A DNA stretch of 64,000 nt from Hamadaea sp013361475 (GTDB lineage Bacteria > Actinomycetota > Actinomycetes > Mycobacteriales > Micromonosporaceae): NCBI RefSeq assembly GCF_040654195.1, contig NZ_JBFAHM010000007.1, positions 186,001 to 250,000 on the forward strand. Direction: 5' to 3'. Both the position numbers and the translations under genes were made by a program. The notes below the pieces were generated by a model. It was not told the origin of the DNA, ran no database searches, and saw only the letters and a list, made by a program, of their open reading frames with translations. How positions within the stretch are numbered: position 1 is the stretch's first letter; every line of letters starts with the position of its first letter. Shown one piece after another: positions 1-7,697 of this stretch.

Positions 1-609
1 TTCGTCGCCGCCCTCGGTGGTGGGATCTTCCGGGACCTGGTGATCGACACCGTCCCGCCGCTGGCCTTCGCCGACTGGCGCTACTCCGTCACGGCGGTCG
101 TCGCCTCCCTCGCGACGTTCTGGCTGCATCCGCACCTCGGCAAGATCGTGCGGACCATCCTGACCCTCGACGCCGCCGGGCTGGCCCTGTTCACCGTCAC
201 AGGCACACTGAAGGCGCTTCACGCGCCGACCCCCGTCCCGGCTGTCGGGGCTTGTTTCATCGGCATGCTCACCGGCATCGGCGGCGGACTCGCTCGCGAC
301 CTGCTCACCGGAGAGATCCCACTGGTCCTGCGCCGCGAGATCTACGCCGTCGCGTCGCTCGTCGGCGCCGCGGTCGTCGCAGCGCTGAACTGGCTGAACG
401 AGGACGAGGTCGTCCCGCTGTTCCTGGCCGGGCTGCTCGTCTTCGTGATCCGGATGATCGCGGTCAAGCGCCAGTGGTCCGCGCCGACCGCCCGGCCGGT
501 CGTGGCCGGGCCGACCGGCTGGCCGACGACCCCGCTCCGCCGCCGCCGGGGCGGGGGCTCCGAAAAGGACAGCGAGCCAGGCCAGGGACCTGACGCACCC
601 ACCCGGTAA
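1..609 (+). CDS. TRIC-type/UPF0126 membrane protein, 5' end missing
   Basis: The frame is open from the first base, so the true start lies outside the window. Two copies of the family signature are visible, GGGIFRD near the left edge and GIGGGLARD about 85 residues later, each followed by hydrophobic helices. This internal duplication is typical of the UPF0126 family, related to TRIC cation channels, which form small transmembrane proteins with pseudo-symmetric halves. The last ~45 residues are basic, glycine- and proline-rich and probably cytoplasmic. The substrate (possibly glycine or monovalent cations in other bacteria) cannot be told from sequence. It ends with TAA four bases before the helicase gene, so the two may be cotranscribed. 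Confidence 0.85.
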   Translation, partial: FVAALGGGIFRDLVIDTVPPLAFADWRYSVTAVVASLATFWLHPHLGKIVRTILTLDAAGLALFTVTGTLKALHAPTPVPAVGACFIGMLTGIGGGLARDLLTGEIPLVLRREIYAVASLVGAAVVAALNWLNEDEVVPLFLAGLLVFVIRMIAVKRQWSAPTARPVVAGPTGWPTTPLRRRRGGGSEKDSEPGQGPDAPTR

Positions 610-612
610 AGT

Positions 613-2370
613 TTGGCGGTGCCACTCGACATCGCTCGCCCCAAGCCTGATCCGGACACCTTTCCCGCTCTGCGGGCCTGGCAGCGCAAAGCTCTCGTCG
701 AGTACCTCCGGCGCCGGTCGCCCGACTTCCTCGCGGTCGCGACACCGGGTGCGGGAAAGACCACATTCGCCCTTCGCATCGCGGCCGAACTGCTCGCCCA
801 CGGCACCGTCGAGCGGGTCACCGTCGTCGCGCCCACCGAGCACCTGAAGACCCAGTGGTCGCAGGCCGCGGCCCGGGTGGGCATCCAGCTCGACTCGGCC
901 TTCCGCAACTCCGACGGGCACGCCTCCCGCGACTTCCACGGCGTCGTGGTGACTTATGCGCAGGTCGGCATGGCGCCGATGGTCCACCGCCGGATGACCA
1001 TGACGAAGCCGACGCTGGTCATCCTGGATGAGATCCACCACGCCGGCGACTCCCGGAGCTGGGGCGACGGCGTACTCCAGGCCTTCGAGCCGGCCGAGCG
1101 GCGGCTGATGCTGACCGGCACGCCGTTCCGGTCCGACGACAACCCGATCCCGTTCGTGGAATATGTCCGCGACGGTGCCGACGGGCTGCCCCGCAGCCGG
1201 GCCGACTCCACCTACGGCTACGCCGACGCGCTGACCGACGGCGTCGTACGCCCGGTGATCTTCCTCGCGTACTCCGGGGAGACGCGGTGGCGGACGAGTG
1301 CCGGGGACGAACTCGCCGTCCGGCTCGGCGAGCCGATGACGCAGGACGTCGTGGCTCAGGCCTGGCGGACGGCGCTGGACCCGTCCGGCGACTGGATGCC
1401 GCAGGTGCTGCGCGCCGCCGACGCCCGGCTCCAGGTCAAACGGGCCGGTGGGATGCCCGACGCCGGTGGCCTGGTCATCGCGTCCGACCAGCAGGCCGCC
1501 CGGGCATACGCGAAGCTGCTGGAACGGATCACCGGCGAGAAGGCGGTCGTCGTGCTGTCCGACGACGCCGGTTCCTCGAAGCGGATCGCCGACTTCGCCG
1601 CCGGCCAGGAGCGGTGGCTCGTGGCGGTCCGGATGGTCTCCGAGGGCGTCGACATCCCTCGCCTCGCCGTCGGCGTGTACGCCACCAGCGCCTCGACGCC
1701 GTTGTACTTCGCCCAGGCGATCGGCCGGTTCGTCCGGGCCCGCCGCCCGGGCGAGACGGCCAGCGTCTTCCTGCCGAGCGTCCCGCACCTGCTCGGGCTG
1801 GCCTCCGAGATGGAGATGCAGCGCGACCACGTGCTCGGCGCGCGGAACAAGCGCGAGGGGTTCGACGACGACCTGCTCGAACGCGCGCAGCAGAGCGAGG
1901 ACGCCAGCGGTGAGCTGACGAAGAAGATCGAGGCGCTGTCGGCCACCGCCGAGCTGGACCAGGTGATCTTCGACGGCGCGACGTTCGGCCTGCCCGCCCA
2001 GGCCGGTACGCCGGAAGAGGAGGAGTTCCTGGGGCTCCCCGGGCTCCTCACGCCGGATCAGGTGGCGGCGCTGTTGCAGAAGCGTCAGGCGGAGCAGGTG
2101 GCCGCCGCGCGGCGGCGGTCGAACGCAGCCGCCACCGCGGCGGTCGCGGGCGGCGTACCGGCGCAGCCGCGGGACATGTCGGCCGCCGAGCGCCGCCTGC
2201 ATCTGCGGCGGCAGCTGAACGCGCTGGTGGCGGCCCATCACCACCGGACGAATCTGCCGCACGGCAAGATCCATGCCGAGTTGCGGCGGCTCTGCGGTGG
2301 ACCGCCCAGCGCTCAGGCGACGATCGAGCAGCTCGAGGAGCGGATCGCCACCATCCAGACGATGGCCTGA
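613..2370 (+). CDS. DEAD/DEAH-box superfamily II helicase
   Basis: A 585-residue SF2 helicase/ATPase. Visible motifs are Walker A PGAGKT (residues 45-50), the Walker B box DEIHH (about residue 140), motif III LTGTPFRSD, and motif VI-like GRFVRARR (about residue 370). The C-terminal ~120 residues are charged and helical and match no enzyme I recognise. Proteins of this type sit beside the DUF3039 gene in many actinobacteria and resemble the helicase part of type III restriction enzymes, but no methylase or nuclease partner is present. The start could be TTG 613 or GTG 619; neither has a strong ribosome site. It ends at a hairpin shared with the convergent DUF3039 gene. Role: probably nucleic-acid remodelling or repair; not known. 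Confidence 0.9.
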   Translation: MAVPLDIARPKPDPDTFPALRAWQRKALVEYLRRRSPDFLAVATPGAGKTTFALRIAAELLAHGTVERVTVVAPTEHLKTQWSQAAARVGIQLDSAFRNSDGHASRDFHGVVVTYAQVGMAPMVHRRMTMTKPTLVILDEIHHAGDSRSWGDGVLQAFEPAERRLMLTGTPFRSDDNPIPFVEYVRDGADGLPRSRADSTYGYADALTDGVVRPVIFLAYSGETRWRTSAGDELAVRLGEPMTQDVVAQAWRTALDPSGDWMPQVLRAADARLQVKRAGGMPDAGGLVIASDQQAARAYAKLLERITGEKAVVVLSDDAGSSKRIADFAAGQERWLVAVRMVSEGVDIPRLAVGVYATSASTPLYFAQAIGRFVRARRPGETASVFLPSVPHLLGLASEMEMQRDHVLGARNKREGFDDDLLERAQQSEDASGELTKKIEALSATAELDQVIFDGATFGLPAQAGTPEEEEFLGLPGLLTPDQVAALLQKRQAEQVAAARRRSNAAATAAVAGGVPAQPRDMSAAERRLHLRRQLNALVAAHHHRTNLPHGKIHAELRRLCGGPPSAQATIEQLEERIATIQTMA

Positions 2371-2388
2371 ACCGGCCCGGATATGAGG

Positions 2389-2410
2389 AAGCCCCGCTCA
2401 CGCGGGGCTT
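2389..2410. terminator. Bidirectional hairpin terminator
   Basis: Perfect 9-bp arms AAGCCCCGC and GCGGGGCTT enclose a TCAC loop. It lies between two convergent genes, 18 bases after the helicase stop and 15 bases from the DUF3039 stop, with short T/A runs on both sides. Confidence 0.8.
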
Positions 2411-2425
2411 TCACAGGGAAATGTG

Positions 2426-2671
2426 TCACTCCTCAAGCGACTCGTAGATCTCCTTGCACTCCGGGCAGACCGGGAAGCGGCTGGGGTCGCGAGACGGAAC
2501 CCACACCTTCCCGCACAGCGCCCGGATCGGGGTGCCCTCGACCAGGGCAGCCATGATCTTGTCCTTCGGCGCGTAGTGCGAGAAGCGCTCGTGGTCGCCC
2601 TCTTCGACGAGGCGATAATCAGTGTCGGTGCGCTCTTCGATGAGCGTGCCGGTCTCAGGGGTCGTACTCAC
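2426..2671 (-). CDS. DUF3039 family protein
   Basis: An 81-residue acidic protein matching the actinobacterial DUF3039 family by its layout: an N-terminal TET-rich stretch, a central DYRLVEEGDHERFSHYA block, GTPIRALCGKVWVPSRDP and a C-terminal CPEC knuckle. The CG and CPEC cysteines suggest a small zinc site. It converges on the helicase gene, a pairing common in this phylum. Function is unknown; presence next to a helicase suggests nucleic-acid work, but that is inference. Confidence 0.85.
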   Translation of the reverse strand: MSTTPETGTLIEERTDTDYRLVEEGDHERFSHYAPKDKIMAALVEGTPIRALCGKVWVPSRDPSRFPVCPECKEIYESLEE

Positions 2672-2761
2672 CCGTCAAGTCTCTCAGAGTCTGGGCGAGT
2701 CGGCGAGTGGGATAGCACCTACCAGCGGCGGAGTGTCCGACCCGCCCGCTAGGTTGGTCTC

Positions 2762-3670
2762 GTGAGCATCAGGTTGAGTGAGGAAGTGGCGGCCGCCGTC
2801 GAGGACGGTTCGCCGGTGGTGGCGCTGGAGAGCACGATCGTCTCGCACGGACTGCCCCGACCGGACAATCTTCGCATTGCCCGCGAAATCGAGGAAACCG
2901 TCCGAAAGAACGGCGCACTTCCGGCGACGATCGGCATGGTCGAGGGTGAGCTGATCGTCGGCTTGTCCGACGACGAGCTGACCCGGCTCGCCACCCGCGA
3001 CGACGTCGTCAAGCTGTCCGTCCGCGACCTGGCGACCGCGGCCGCGAAGAAGGCCGACGGCGCGACCACGGTGGCCAGCACCTCCGCCATCGCCGCGGCG
3101 GTCGGCATCGGCGTCTTCGCCACCGGCGGGCTCGGCGGCGTCCACCGTGAGGCCAACCAGACCTTCGACGAGTCCGCCGACCTGATCACGCTGGCCAAGA
3201 CGCCCATCGCGGTGGTCTGCGCGGGGGTGAAGTCGATCCTCGACGTCGGGGCGACCCTGGAGCGCCTCGAGACGCTCGGCGTCGGCGTCCTCGGCTACCG
3301 CACGCGCCGCTTCCCCGGGTTCTTCATCACCGACTCCGGCTTCGACCTGACCTGGTCGGTCGACAGCCCCGACGAGATCGCCGAGGTGATGAAGGCGCAG
3401 AACGATCAGGGCCTGCACGAGGCCGGCCTCATCGTCGCCAACCCGCTGCCCGTCGACGAGCAGCTCGATCCGGACCTGCACGACCGGACGCTCGCCGACG
3501 GCCTGCGTCTGGTGGCCGAGCGCAAGATCACGGGCAAGGACGTCACGCCCGCCCTGCTCGCCCACTTCCACTCCGCCACCGACGGCAAGAGCCTGGAGGT
3601 CAACGTGCGGATCATCCTTCACAACTCCGCGCTGGCCGCCCAGATCGCGGCGGCCGCCAGCCGGATGTGA
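2762..3670 (+). CDS. psuG: Pseudouridine-5'-phosphate glycosidase
   Basis: A 302-residue enzyme that reversibly splits pseudouridine 5'-phosphate into uracil and ribose 5-phosphate, the second step of pseudouridine salvage. Family blocks are clear: ALESTIVSHGLP near the N terminus, TTVASTSAIAAAVGIGVFATGGLGGVHR in pieces around residues 100-125, CAGVKSILDVGATLE, and YRTRRFPGFF. The GTG start at 2762 gives the usual family length. The next gene is a PfkB-type kinase whose start overlaps this stop, which fits the psuG-psuK arrangement in which the kinase makes the glycosidase substrate. Confidence 0.95.
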   Translation: MSIRLSEEVAAAVEDGSPVVALESTIVSHGLPRPDNLRIAREIEETVRKNGALPATIGMVEGELIVGLSDDELTRLATRDDVVKLSVRDLATAAAKKADGATTVASTSAIAAAVGIGVFATGGLGGVHREANQTFDESADLITLAKTPIAVVCAGVKSILDVGATLERLETLGVGVLGYRTRRFPGFFITDSGFDLTWSVDSPDEIAEVMKAQNDQGLHEAGLIVANPLPVDEQLDPDLHDRTLADGLRLVAERKITGKDVTPALLAHFHSATDGKSLEVNVRIILHNSALAAQIAAAASRM

Positions 3671-4584
3671 TGCCGGTGACCACCATCTGCTGCGTCGGCG
3701 ACATCATCACCGACGTCCTCGCCGCCCTGCTGGCCCCGCTCGCGCCGGACTCGGACACGCCCGCGCACATCCAGGTCGTGGGCGGCGGCCAGGCCGCGAA
3801 CACCGCGTCCTGGCTGGCCGCGTCCGGTGCCGACGTGGTGCTCGTCGGCGCGGTCGGCGACGACCAGGCCGGCCGGGAGCGGGTCGCCGAACTCACCGCG
3901 GCCGGCGTCCGCGTGGCCGCCCAGGTCTGCCCCGGGGCGGCCACCGGCGCCATCGTCGTCCTTTCGACACTGCACGCCCGCAGCATGGTCACCGACCGTG
4001 GGGCGAACCTGCTGCTCACACCGGAGTCGGTGGAGGCCGGGCTGAGCAACGCCGGCCGACTGCACCTCTCGGCGTACACCTTGCTTGATCCAGGCTCGCG
4101 GCCCGCGGGCCGGCACGCGCTCGACCAGGCGCTGGCCCGCGGCATCCCGGTGAGCGTCGACGCGGCCTCCGCGCACCCGCTCGAGCAGGTGGGTGCCGAG
4201 CTCTTCTTCTCCTGGGTACGCGGAGCGCAGGTCCTGCTCGCGAACAGTGATGAAGCGCGCGTCCTGGCCGGGGAAGGCAGCCCGGAGGAGCAGGCGCGCC
4301 GGCTGGCCGACGCGGTCGGCGGGTCGGCGGTCGTCAAGCTCGGCGCGGGCGGGGCGGTCTGGGCGCTGCCGGACGGCGAGCTGCTGACCGCGCCCGCACC
4401 GGAGGTACGCCCCCTCGACTCGACCGGGGCGGGAGACGCCTTCGCCGCCGGGCTGATCGGCGCGCTGGCCGCCGGAGCCTCGCCGGAACAGGCGCTGAAC
4501 GCGGCCACCGCACTCGGCTCGCAGGCCGTCACGACACTGGGGGCCAGGCCGCCGGTGCGCGTTCCCTCAGAAGTGGGACTATGA
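3670..4584 (+). CDS. psuK: PfkB-family kinase, probable pseudouridine kinase
   Basis: A ~304-residue ribokinase-fold sugar kinase. It shows the N-terminal GDIITD and GGGQAANTA substrate block, and the C-terminal STGAGDAFAAGL anion hole with its catalytic aspartate. The ATG at 3670 overlaps the last base of the psuG stop (TGATG), so translation is coupled; a GTG one codon earlier is possible. The psuG neighbour makes pseudouridine the likely substrate: ATP-dependent 5'-phosphorylation feeding PsuG. PfkB kinases are hard to assign by sequence alone, so substrate specificity rests on context. Confidence 0.85.
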   Translation: MPVTTICCVGDIITDVLAALLAPLAPDSDTPAHIQVVGGGQAANTASWLAASGADVVLVGAVGDDQAGRERVAELTAAGVRVAAQVCPGAATGAIVVLSTLHARSMVTDRGANLLLTPESVEAGLSNAGRLHLSAYTLLDPGSRPAGRHALDQALARGIPVSVDAASAHPLEQVGAELFFSWVRGAQVLLANSDEARVLAGEGSPEEQARRLADAVGGSAVVKLGAGGAVWALPDGELLTAPAPEVRPLDSTGAGDAFAAGLIGALAAGASPEQALNAATALGSQAVTTLGARPPVRVPSEVGL

Positions 4585-4588
4585 GTGC

Positions 4589-4933
4589 ATGGCTCGCAAC
4601 GCCCCCATCCTGATCACCGACGCTGAGCCGAGCCTCGACAAGCAGCGGCACAGTCGGGAGATCCGTTATCTGCTCATGATGTCGCTGCGGGCCGTCTGCC
4701 TCATCGTGGGCTCGGTGCTGGCGGTGATGCAGGTCCCACTGCTGTGGCTGTGGCTGCTGCTCTGCGGACTCGGGATGGTCTTGCTGCCCTGGATGGCCGT
4801 CCTCGTCGCCAACGACCGCCCGGTCAAACCGGAGCACCGGTGGCGTCACAAGCCGCGCGCCGCGACCGGCACCTCCCCGCGCGAGCTGCCCACCAAGCCG
4901 ACCGGAAAGACCATCGACGCAGACCATGAGTGA
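4589..4933 (+). CDS. DUF3099 family membrane protein
   Basis: A 114-residue protein with two adjacent hydrophobic helices (about residues 30-50 and 53-73) and a basic C-terminal tail, matching the actinobacterial DUF3099 family. The N terminus ARNAPILITDAEPSLDKQ is characteristic. It follows psuK by 4 bases and its end overlaps the start of the tag gene by 8 bases, so the four genes from psuG to tag form one transcription unit. Function unknown. Confidence 0.8.
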   Translation: MARNAPILITDAEPSLDKQRHSREIRYLLMMSLRAVCLIVGSVLAVMQVPLLWLWLLLCGLGMVLLPWMAVLVANDRPVKPEHRWRHKPRAATGTSPRELPTKPTGKTIDADHE

Positions 4934-5501
4934 GCTGATCATCGGCGTGGACGGGCTGGCCCGATGCCCCTGGGGCGCGAGTACGCCCGACTACGCGATC
5001 TACCACGACACCGAGTGGGGTCAGCGGATCGAAGGCGACGACGCGCTGTTCGAACGGCTCACCCTGGAGGGGTTCCAGTCCGGCCTGTCCTGGCTGACCA
5101 TCCTGCGGAAGCGGGAGAACTTCCGGGCCGCGTTCGCCGGATTCTCCATCCCGGCGGTGGCCGGCTTCGGGGCGGACGACGTCGAGCGGCTCATGGCCGA
5201 CACGGGGATCGTCCGCAACCGGGCGAAGATTGAGGCGGCGCTGCACAACGCCCGAGTCGCCGACACCCTGGACCTCTCCGAGTTGCTGTGGTCGTTCGCG
5301 CCCCCGCGACGGCCCCGCCCGGCGGCGCTGGGCGCCGTCCCAGCGGTCACCCCGGAGTCCACGGCGATGGCGAAGGCGTTGCGCAAACTCGGGTTCCGCT
5401 TCTTCGGCCCGACGACGGCGTACGCCCTCATGCAGGCGACCGGCATGGTCGACGACCACCTCTCCGGCTGCCACGTCCCCCTGGTTTCCGCACGATCATG
5501 A
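4926..5501 (+). CDS. tag: 3-methyladenine DNA glycosylase I
   Basis: A 191-residue base-excision enzyme that removes 3-methyladenine from alkylated DNA. The zinc-snap ligands of the Tag family are all present: Cys in ARCPWG near residue 15, His in IYHDTEWG near 28, and His and Cys in DDHLSGC near the C terminus. The block ERLTLEGFQSGLSW carries the conserved glutamate. The start ATG 4926 overlaps the DUF3099 gene by 8 bases. The last codons and the stop codon lie inside an intergenic repeat copy (see 5493-5579), so the present C terminus may have been set by that repeat. Confidence 0.95.
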   Translation: MSELIIGVDGLARCPWGASTPDYAIYHDTEWGQRIEGDDALFERLTLEGFQSGLSWLTILRKRENFRAAFAGFSIPAVAGFGADDVERLMADTGIVRNRAKIEAALHNARVADTLDLSELLWSFAPPRRPRPAALGAVPAVTPESTAMAKALRKLGFRFFGPTTAYALMQATGMVDDHLSGCHVPLVSARS

Positions 5502-5579
5502 ACCAACGGTCGTGATCTTGGTGGAATCGTGGGGGCGGGTGGGTGGTGGTGTCGTGTCCGCAGCGCCCTGATCGACTCC
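5493..5579 (+). repeat. Intergenic repeat, copy 1 (inverted relative to 7576-7662)
   Basis: About 87 bp that match the reverse complement of 7576-7662 at most positions. The core CGGTCGTGATCTTGGTGGAA is identical in both, followed by ATCGTG, GGGCGGGTGGGTGG and CGTGTCCGC. This copy contains the stop codon of tag. Neither copy encodes a protein I can support. Confidence 0.85.
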
Positions 5580-5669
5580 TTGACACCGTGATCACTAGAG
5601 CACTGGTCGACGTGAAACGGCGCGCCGGCCGAAGCCGACGCGCCGTTGGAGTCGTGGGGGCGCTGGGGG

Positions 5670-6641
5670 TCAGGCGGCGTACACGGCCAGGCGGCCGGCG
5701 CGCTCGGGCTGCCGGAGCTTCGACAGCGTCGTCTTCTCGATCTGGCGGATGCGCTCGCGGGACAGGCCGAACTCCTTGCCGACCTCGTCCAGGGTGCGCT
5801 GCCGGCCGTCGTCCAGGCCGAACCGCAGCCGGATCACGGCCTGCTCGCGCTGGCTGAGGGTGGCGAGCACGAAGGCCACCTCGCCGCGCAGCTGCCCCAT
5901 GGCCACACTGTCCTCAGTGGCCGGAGCGGCGCAGGAGACGAAGTCCCCCAGCGCGCTCTCGCCGTCGTCGCCGACGGCCTGGTCCAGGCTGACCGGCTCA
6001 CGGTCGTAGGACATCAGCTCGATGACCTGGTACTCCGGGACCTCCAGGGCAGCGGCGAGCTGCGCGATGGAAGGCTCCCGGCCGAGCTGGACCGCGAGGT
6101 CACGGCGTACGCGGACCATGCGGTTCACCTGCTCCACCATGTGCACCGGGATACGGATCGTGCGGGCCTGGTCGGCCATCGCCCGCGTGATCGCCTGCCG
6201 GATCCACCAGGTGGCGTACGTCGAGAACTTGTAGCCCTTGGTGTAGTCGAACTTCTCCACCGCCCGGATCAGACCCAGGTTGCCCTCCTGGATCAGGTCC
6301 AGGAACGCCATCCCCCGGCCGGTGTACCGCTTCGCCACGCTGACCACGAGCCGGAGGTTGGCCTCCAGCAGGTGATCCTTCGCAGCACGTCCCTCGGCCA
6401 CCACAATCGTGAGGTCCTTGGCGGCTTCGCAGACGGAGCCCGTCTCGTGGGCCGCCTCCAGGAGGTGCTCGGCCATCAGCCCGGCCTCCACCCGGCGCGC
6501 CAACTCGACCTCCTGCTCCGCGGTGAGGAGCTTGGTCTTGCCGATCGCGTTCAGGTAAGCCCGGACCAGGTCCGAAGAGACACCGCGCTCGTCGACGGCG
6601 TCCAGGTCGTTCGTGATGACCGTTACGGCGGTGTCGTCCAT
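5670..6641 (-). CDS. sigB: Principal-type RNA polymerase sigma factor (SigB-like)
   Basis: A 323-residue group 1/2 sigma-70. Region 1.2 (SDLVRAYLNAIGK, about residue 22), region 2 with NLRLVVSVAKRYTGRGM and FDYTKGYKFSTYATWWIRQAI (residues ~95-155), region 3 and region 4 ending in LSRERIRQIEKTTLSKLR are all visible. It lacks the long acidic N-terminal extension of HrdB/SigA, so it resembles mycobacterial SigB rather than the essential sigma. The start at 6641 is preceded by GGGGAGAGACG; an upstream in-frame start would give 24 additional residues with no sigma-family match. The gene and spo0M together are bracketed by inverted repeat copies. A dtxR/ideR gene, the usual SigB neighbour, lies 22 kb away. 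Confidence 0.9.
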   Translation of the reverse strand: MDDTAVTVITNDLDAVDERGVSSDLVRAYLNAIGKTKLLTAEQEVELARRVEAGLMAEHLLEAAHETGSVCEAAKDLTIVVAEGRAAKDHLLEANLRLVVSVAKRYTGRGMAFLDLIQEGNLGLIRAVEKFDYTKGYKFSTYATWWIRQAITRAMADQARTIRIPVHMVEQVNRMVRVRRDLAVQLGREPSIAQLAAALEVPEYQVIELMSYDREPVSLDQAVGDDGESALGDFVSCAAPATEDSVAMGQLRGEVAFVLATLSQREQAVIRLRFGLDDGRQRTLDEVGKEFGLSRERIRQIEKTTLSKLRQPERAGRLAVYAA

Positions 6642-6775
6642 CGTCTCTCCCCGTTCACTGAACATGAGAAGAGCTTGCACTCGGGCGCGTGAAGTGACGG
6701 TGAGGTGACTCAACCCGGAGTGTGGCGTGGCTTACGCTTGCCCGCGAACGTGAAGGTCATGGGGAGGAACAAAAC

Positions 6776-7552
6776 GTGTTGAACCGGCTGCGCCAGGTCT
6801 TCGGCGCCGGTGGACCGAGCGTCGCCACTACGTTGCACGCCAAGCGAACCCAGCCCGGTGGCGACGTCACCGGCGTCGTCCAGGTGGTCGGCGGCACGCG
6901 CCCGGTCACCGTCTCGAAGGTCGTCCTCGGACTGTCCACAAAGGTATGCGTCGACGGCGACGACACCCACTTCGACGACGTCTTCTTCGCCCGCCAGGCG
7001 TTGACCGGATCGTTCGGGCTGGCCCCGGGCGAGGAGCGCGAATTCCCGTTCGAATACCTCGTCCCCTACGAGGCTCCGCTGACGATGATCGCCGGGCAGC
7101 GACTCGGCTCGGTCGAGCTGGGACTGCGTACGGAGTTGGAGGTCGCCCGCGCGTTCGACCGCAGCGATCTCGACCCGATCGAGACCACTCCCCTGGCGGC
7201 ACAGGAGACGGTCGTCAAGGCCCTGCTGGATCTCGGTTTCCGCATTCTCCGGTCCGATGTGGAGCACGGTACGCTCCGCGGAGTCGACCAGACGCTGCCG
7301 TTCTTCCAGGAGATCGAGTTCCACCCCGCTGCCAAGTACGCCGCCATGCTCAACCAGCTCGAAGTCACCTTCGTGGCCGGCCCGGTCTCGACCCAGGTGG
7401 TCCTGGAACTCGATCGGCGCGGCGGCCTCATCCCCAACCGGGAGGTCTTCGGCCGGTTCGTCGTCGACCACTCGGCCCTGCGCGACACCGATTGGAAGGG
7501 CACGCTGGACGACTGGATCATGGAGTCGTGCCGGCGCGGCGGCCTCTTCTGA
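6776..7552 (+). CDS. spo0M: SpoOM-family protein
   Basis: A 258-residue arrestin-like beta-sandwich protein of the SpoOM family. Features are the N-terminal VLNRLRQVFGAGG, GGDVTGVVQVVGG, the FPFEYLVPYEAPLT block, and the C-terminal half with VKALLDLGFRI and FQEIEFHP. In Bacillus this family affects sporulation and cytoskeleton-linked processes; many actinobacteria carry it without a defined role. The GTG start at 6776 has GGGGAGGAAC ten bases upstream; a start at 6722 would add 18 unconserved residues. It is divergent from the sigma gene. Confidence 0.85.
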   Translation: MLNRLRQVFGAGGPSVATTLHAKRTQPGGDVTGVVQVVGGTRPVTVSKVVLGLSTKVCVDGDDTHFDDVFFARQALTGSFGLAPGEEREFPFEYLVPYEAPLTMIAGQRLGSVELGLRTELEVARAFDRSDLDPIETTPLAAQETVVKALLDLGFRILRSDVEHGTLRGVDQTLPFFQEIEFHPAAKYAAMLNQLEVTFVAGPVSTQVVLELDRRGGLIPNREVFGRFVVDHSALRDTDWKGTLDDWIMESCRRGGLF

Positions 7553-7575
7553 GCCGAAGTCGATCACCCGCTGAG

Positions 7576-7662
7576 GGAATTGATCAAGGGTCCGCGGACA
7601 CGCCACCGCCACCCACCCGCCCACACGATTCCACCAAGATCACGACCGTTAGTTCATGATCG
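7576..7662 (-). repeat. Intergenic repeat, copy 2 (inverted relative to 5493-5579)
   Basis: Reverse-strand copy of the element at 5493-5579; both share TGATCTTGGTGGAATCGTG and GGGCGGGTGGGTGG. It lies between the spo0M stop and the convergent methyltransferase gene. With the first copy it forms a ~2.1-kb segment flanked by inverted repeats that contains only sigB and spo0M. Confidence 0.85.
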
Positions 7663-7697
7663 CGCGGAAAACTCCGCGGGGCCGGGGCGGAAACGGG

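Noticed and set aside
5646..6692. 348-codon frame antisense to the sigma gene
   Set aside because: High-GC genomes give long stop-free frames opposite real genes. This one lacks a family match and mirrors the codon periodicity of the sigma gene.
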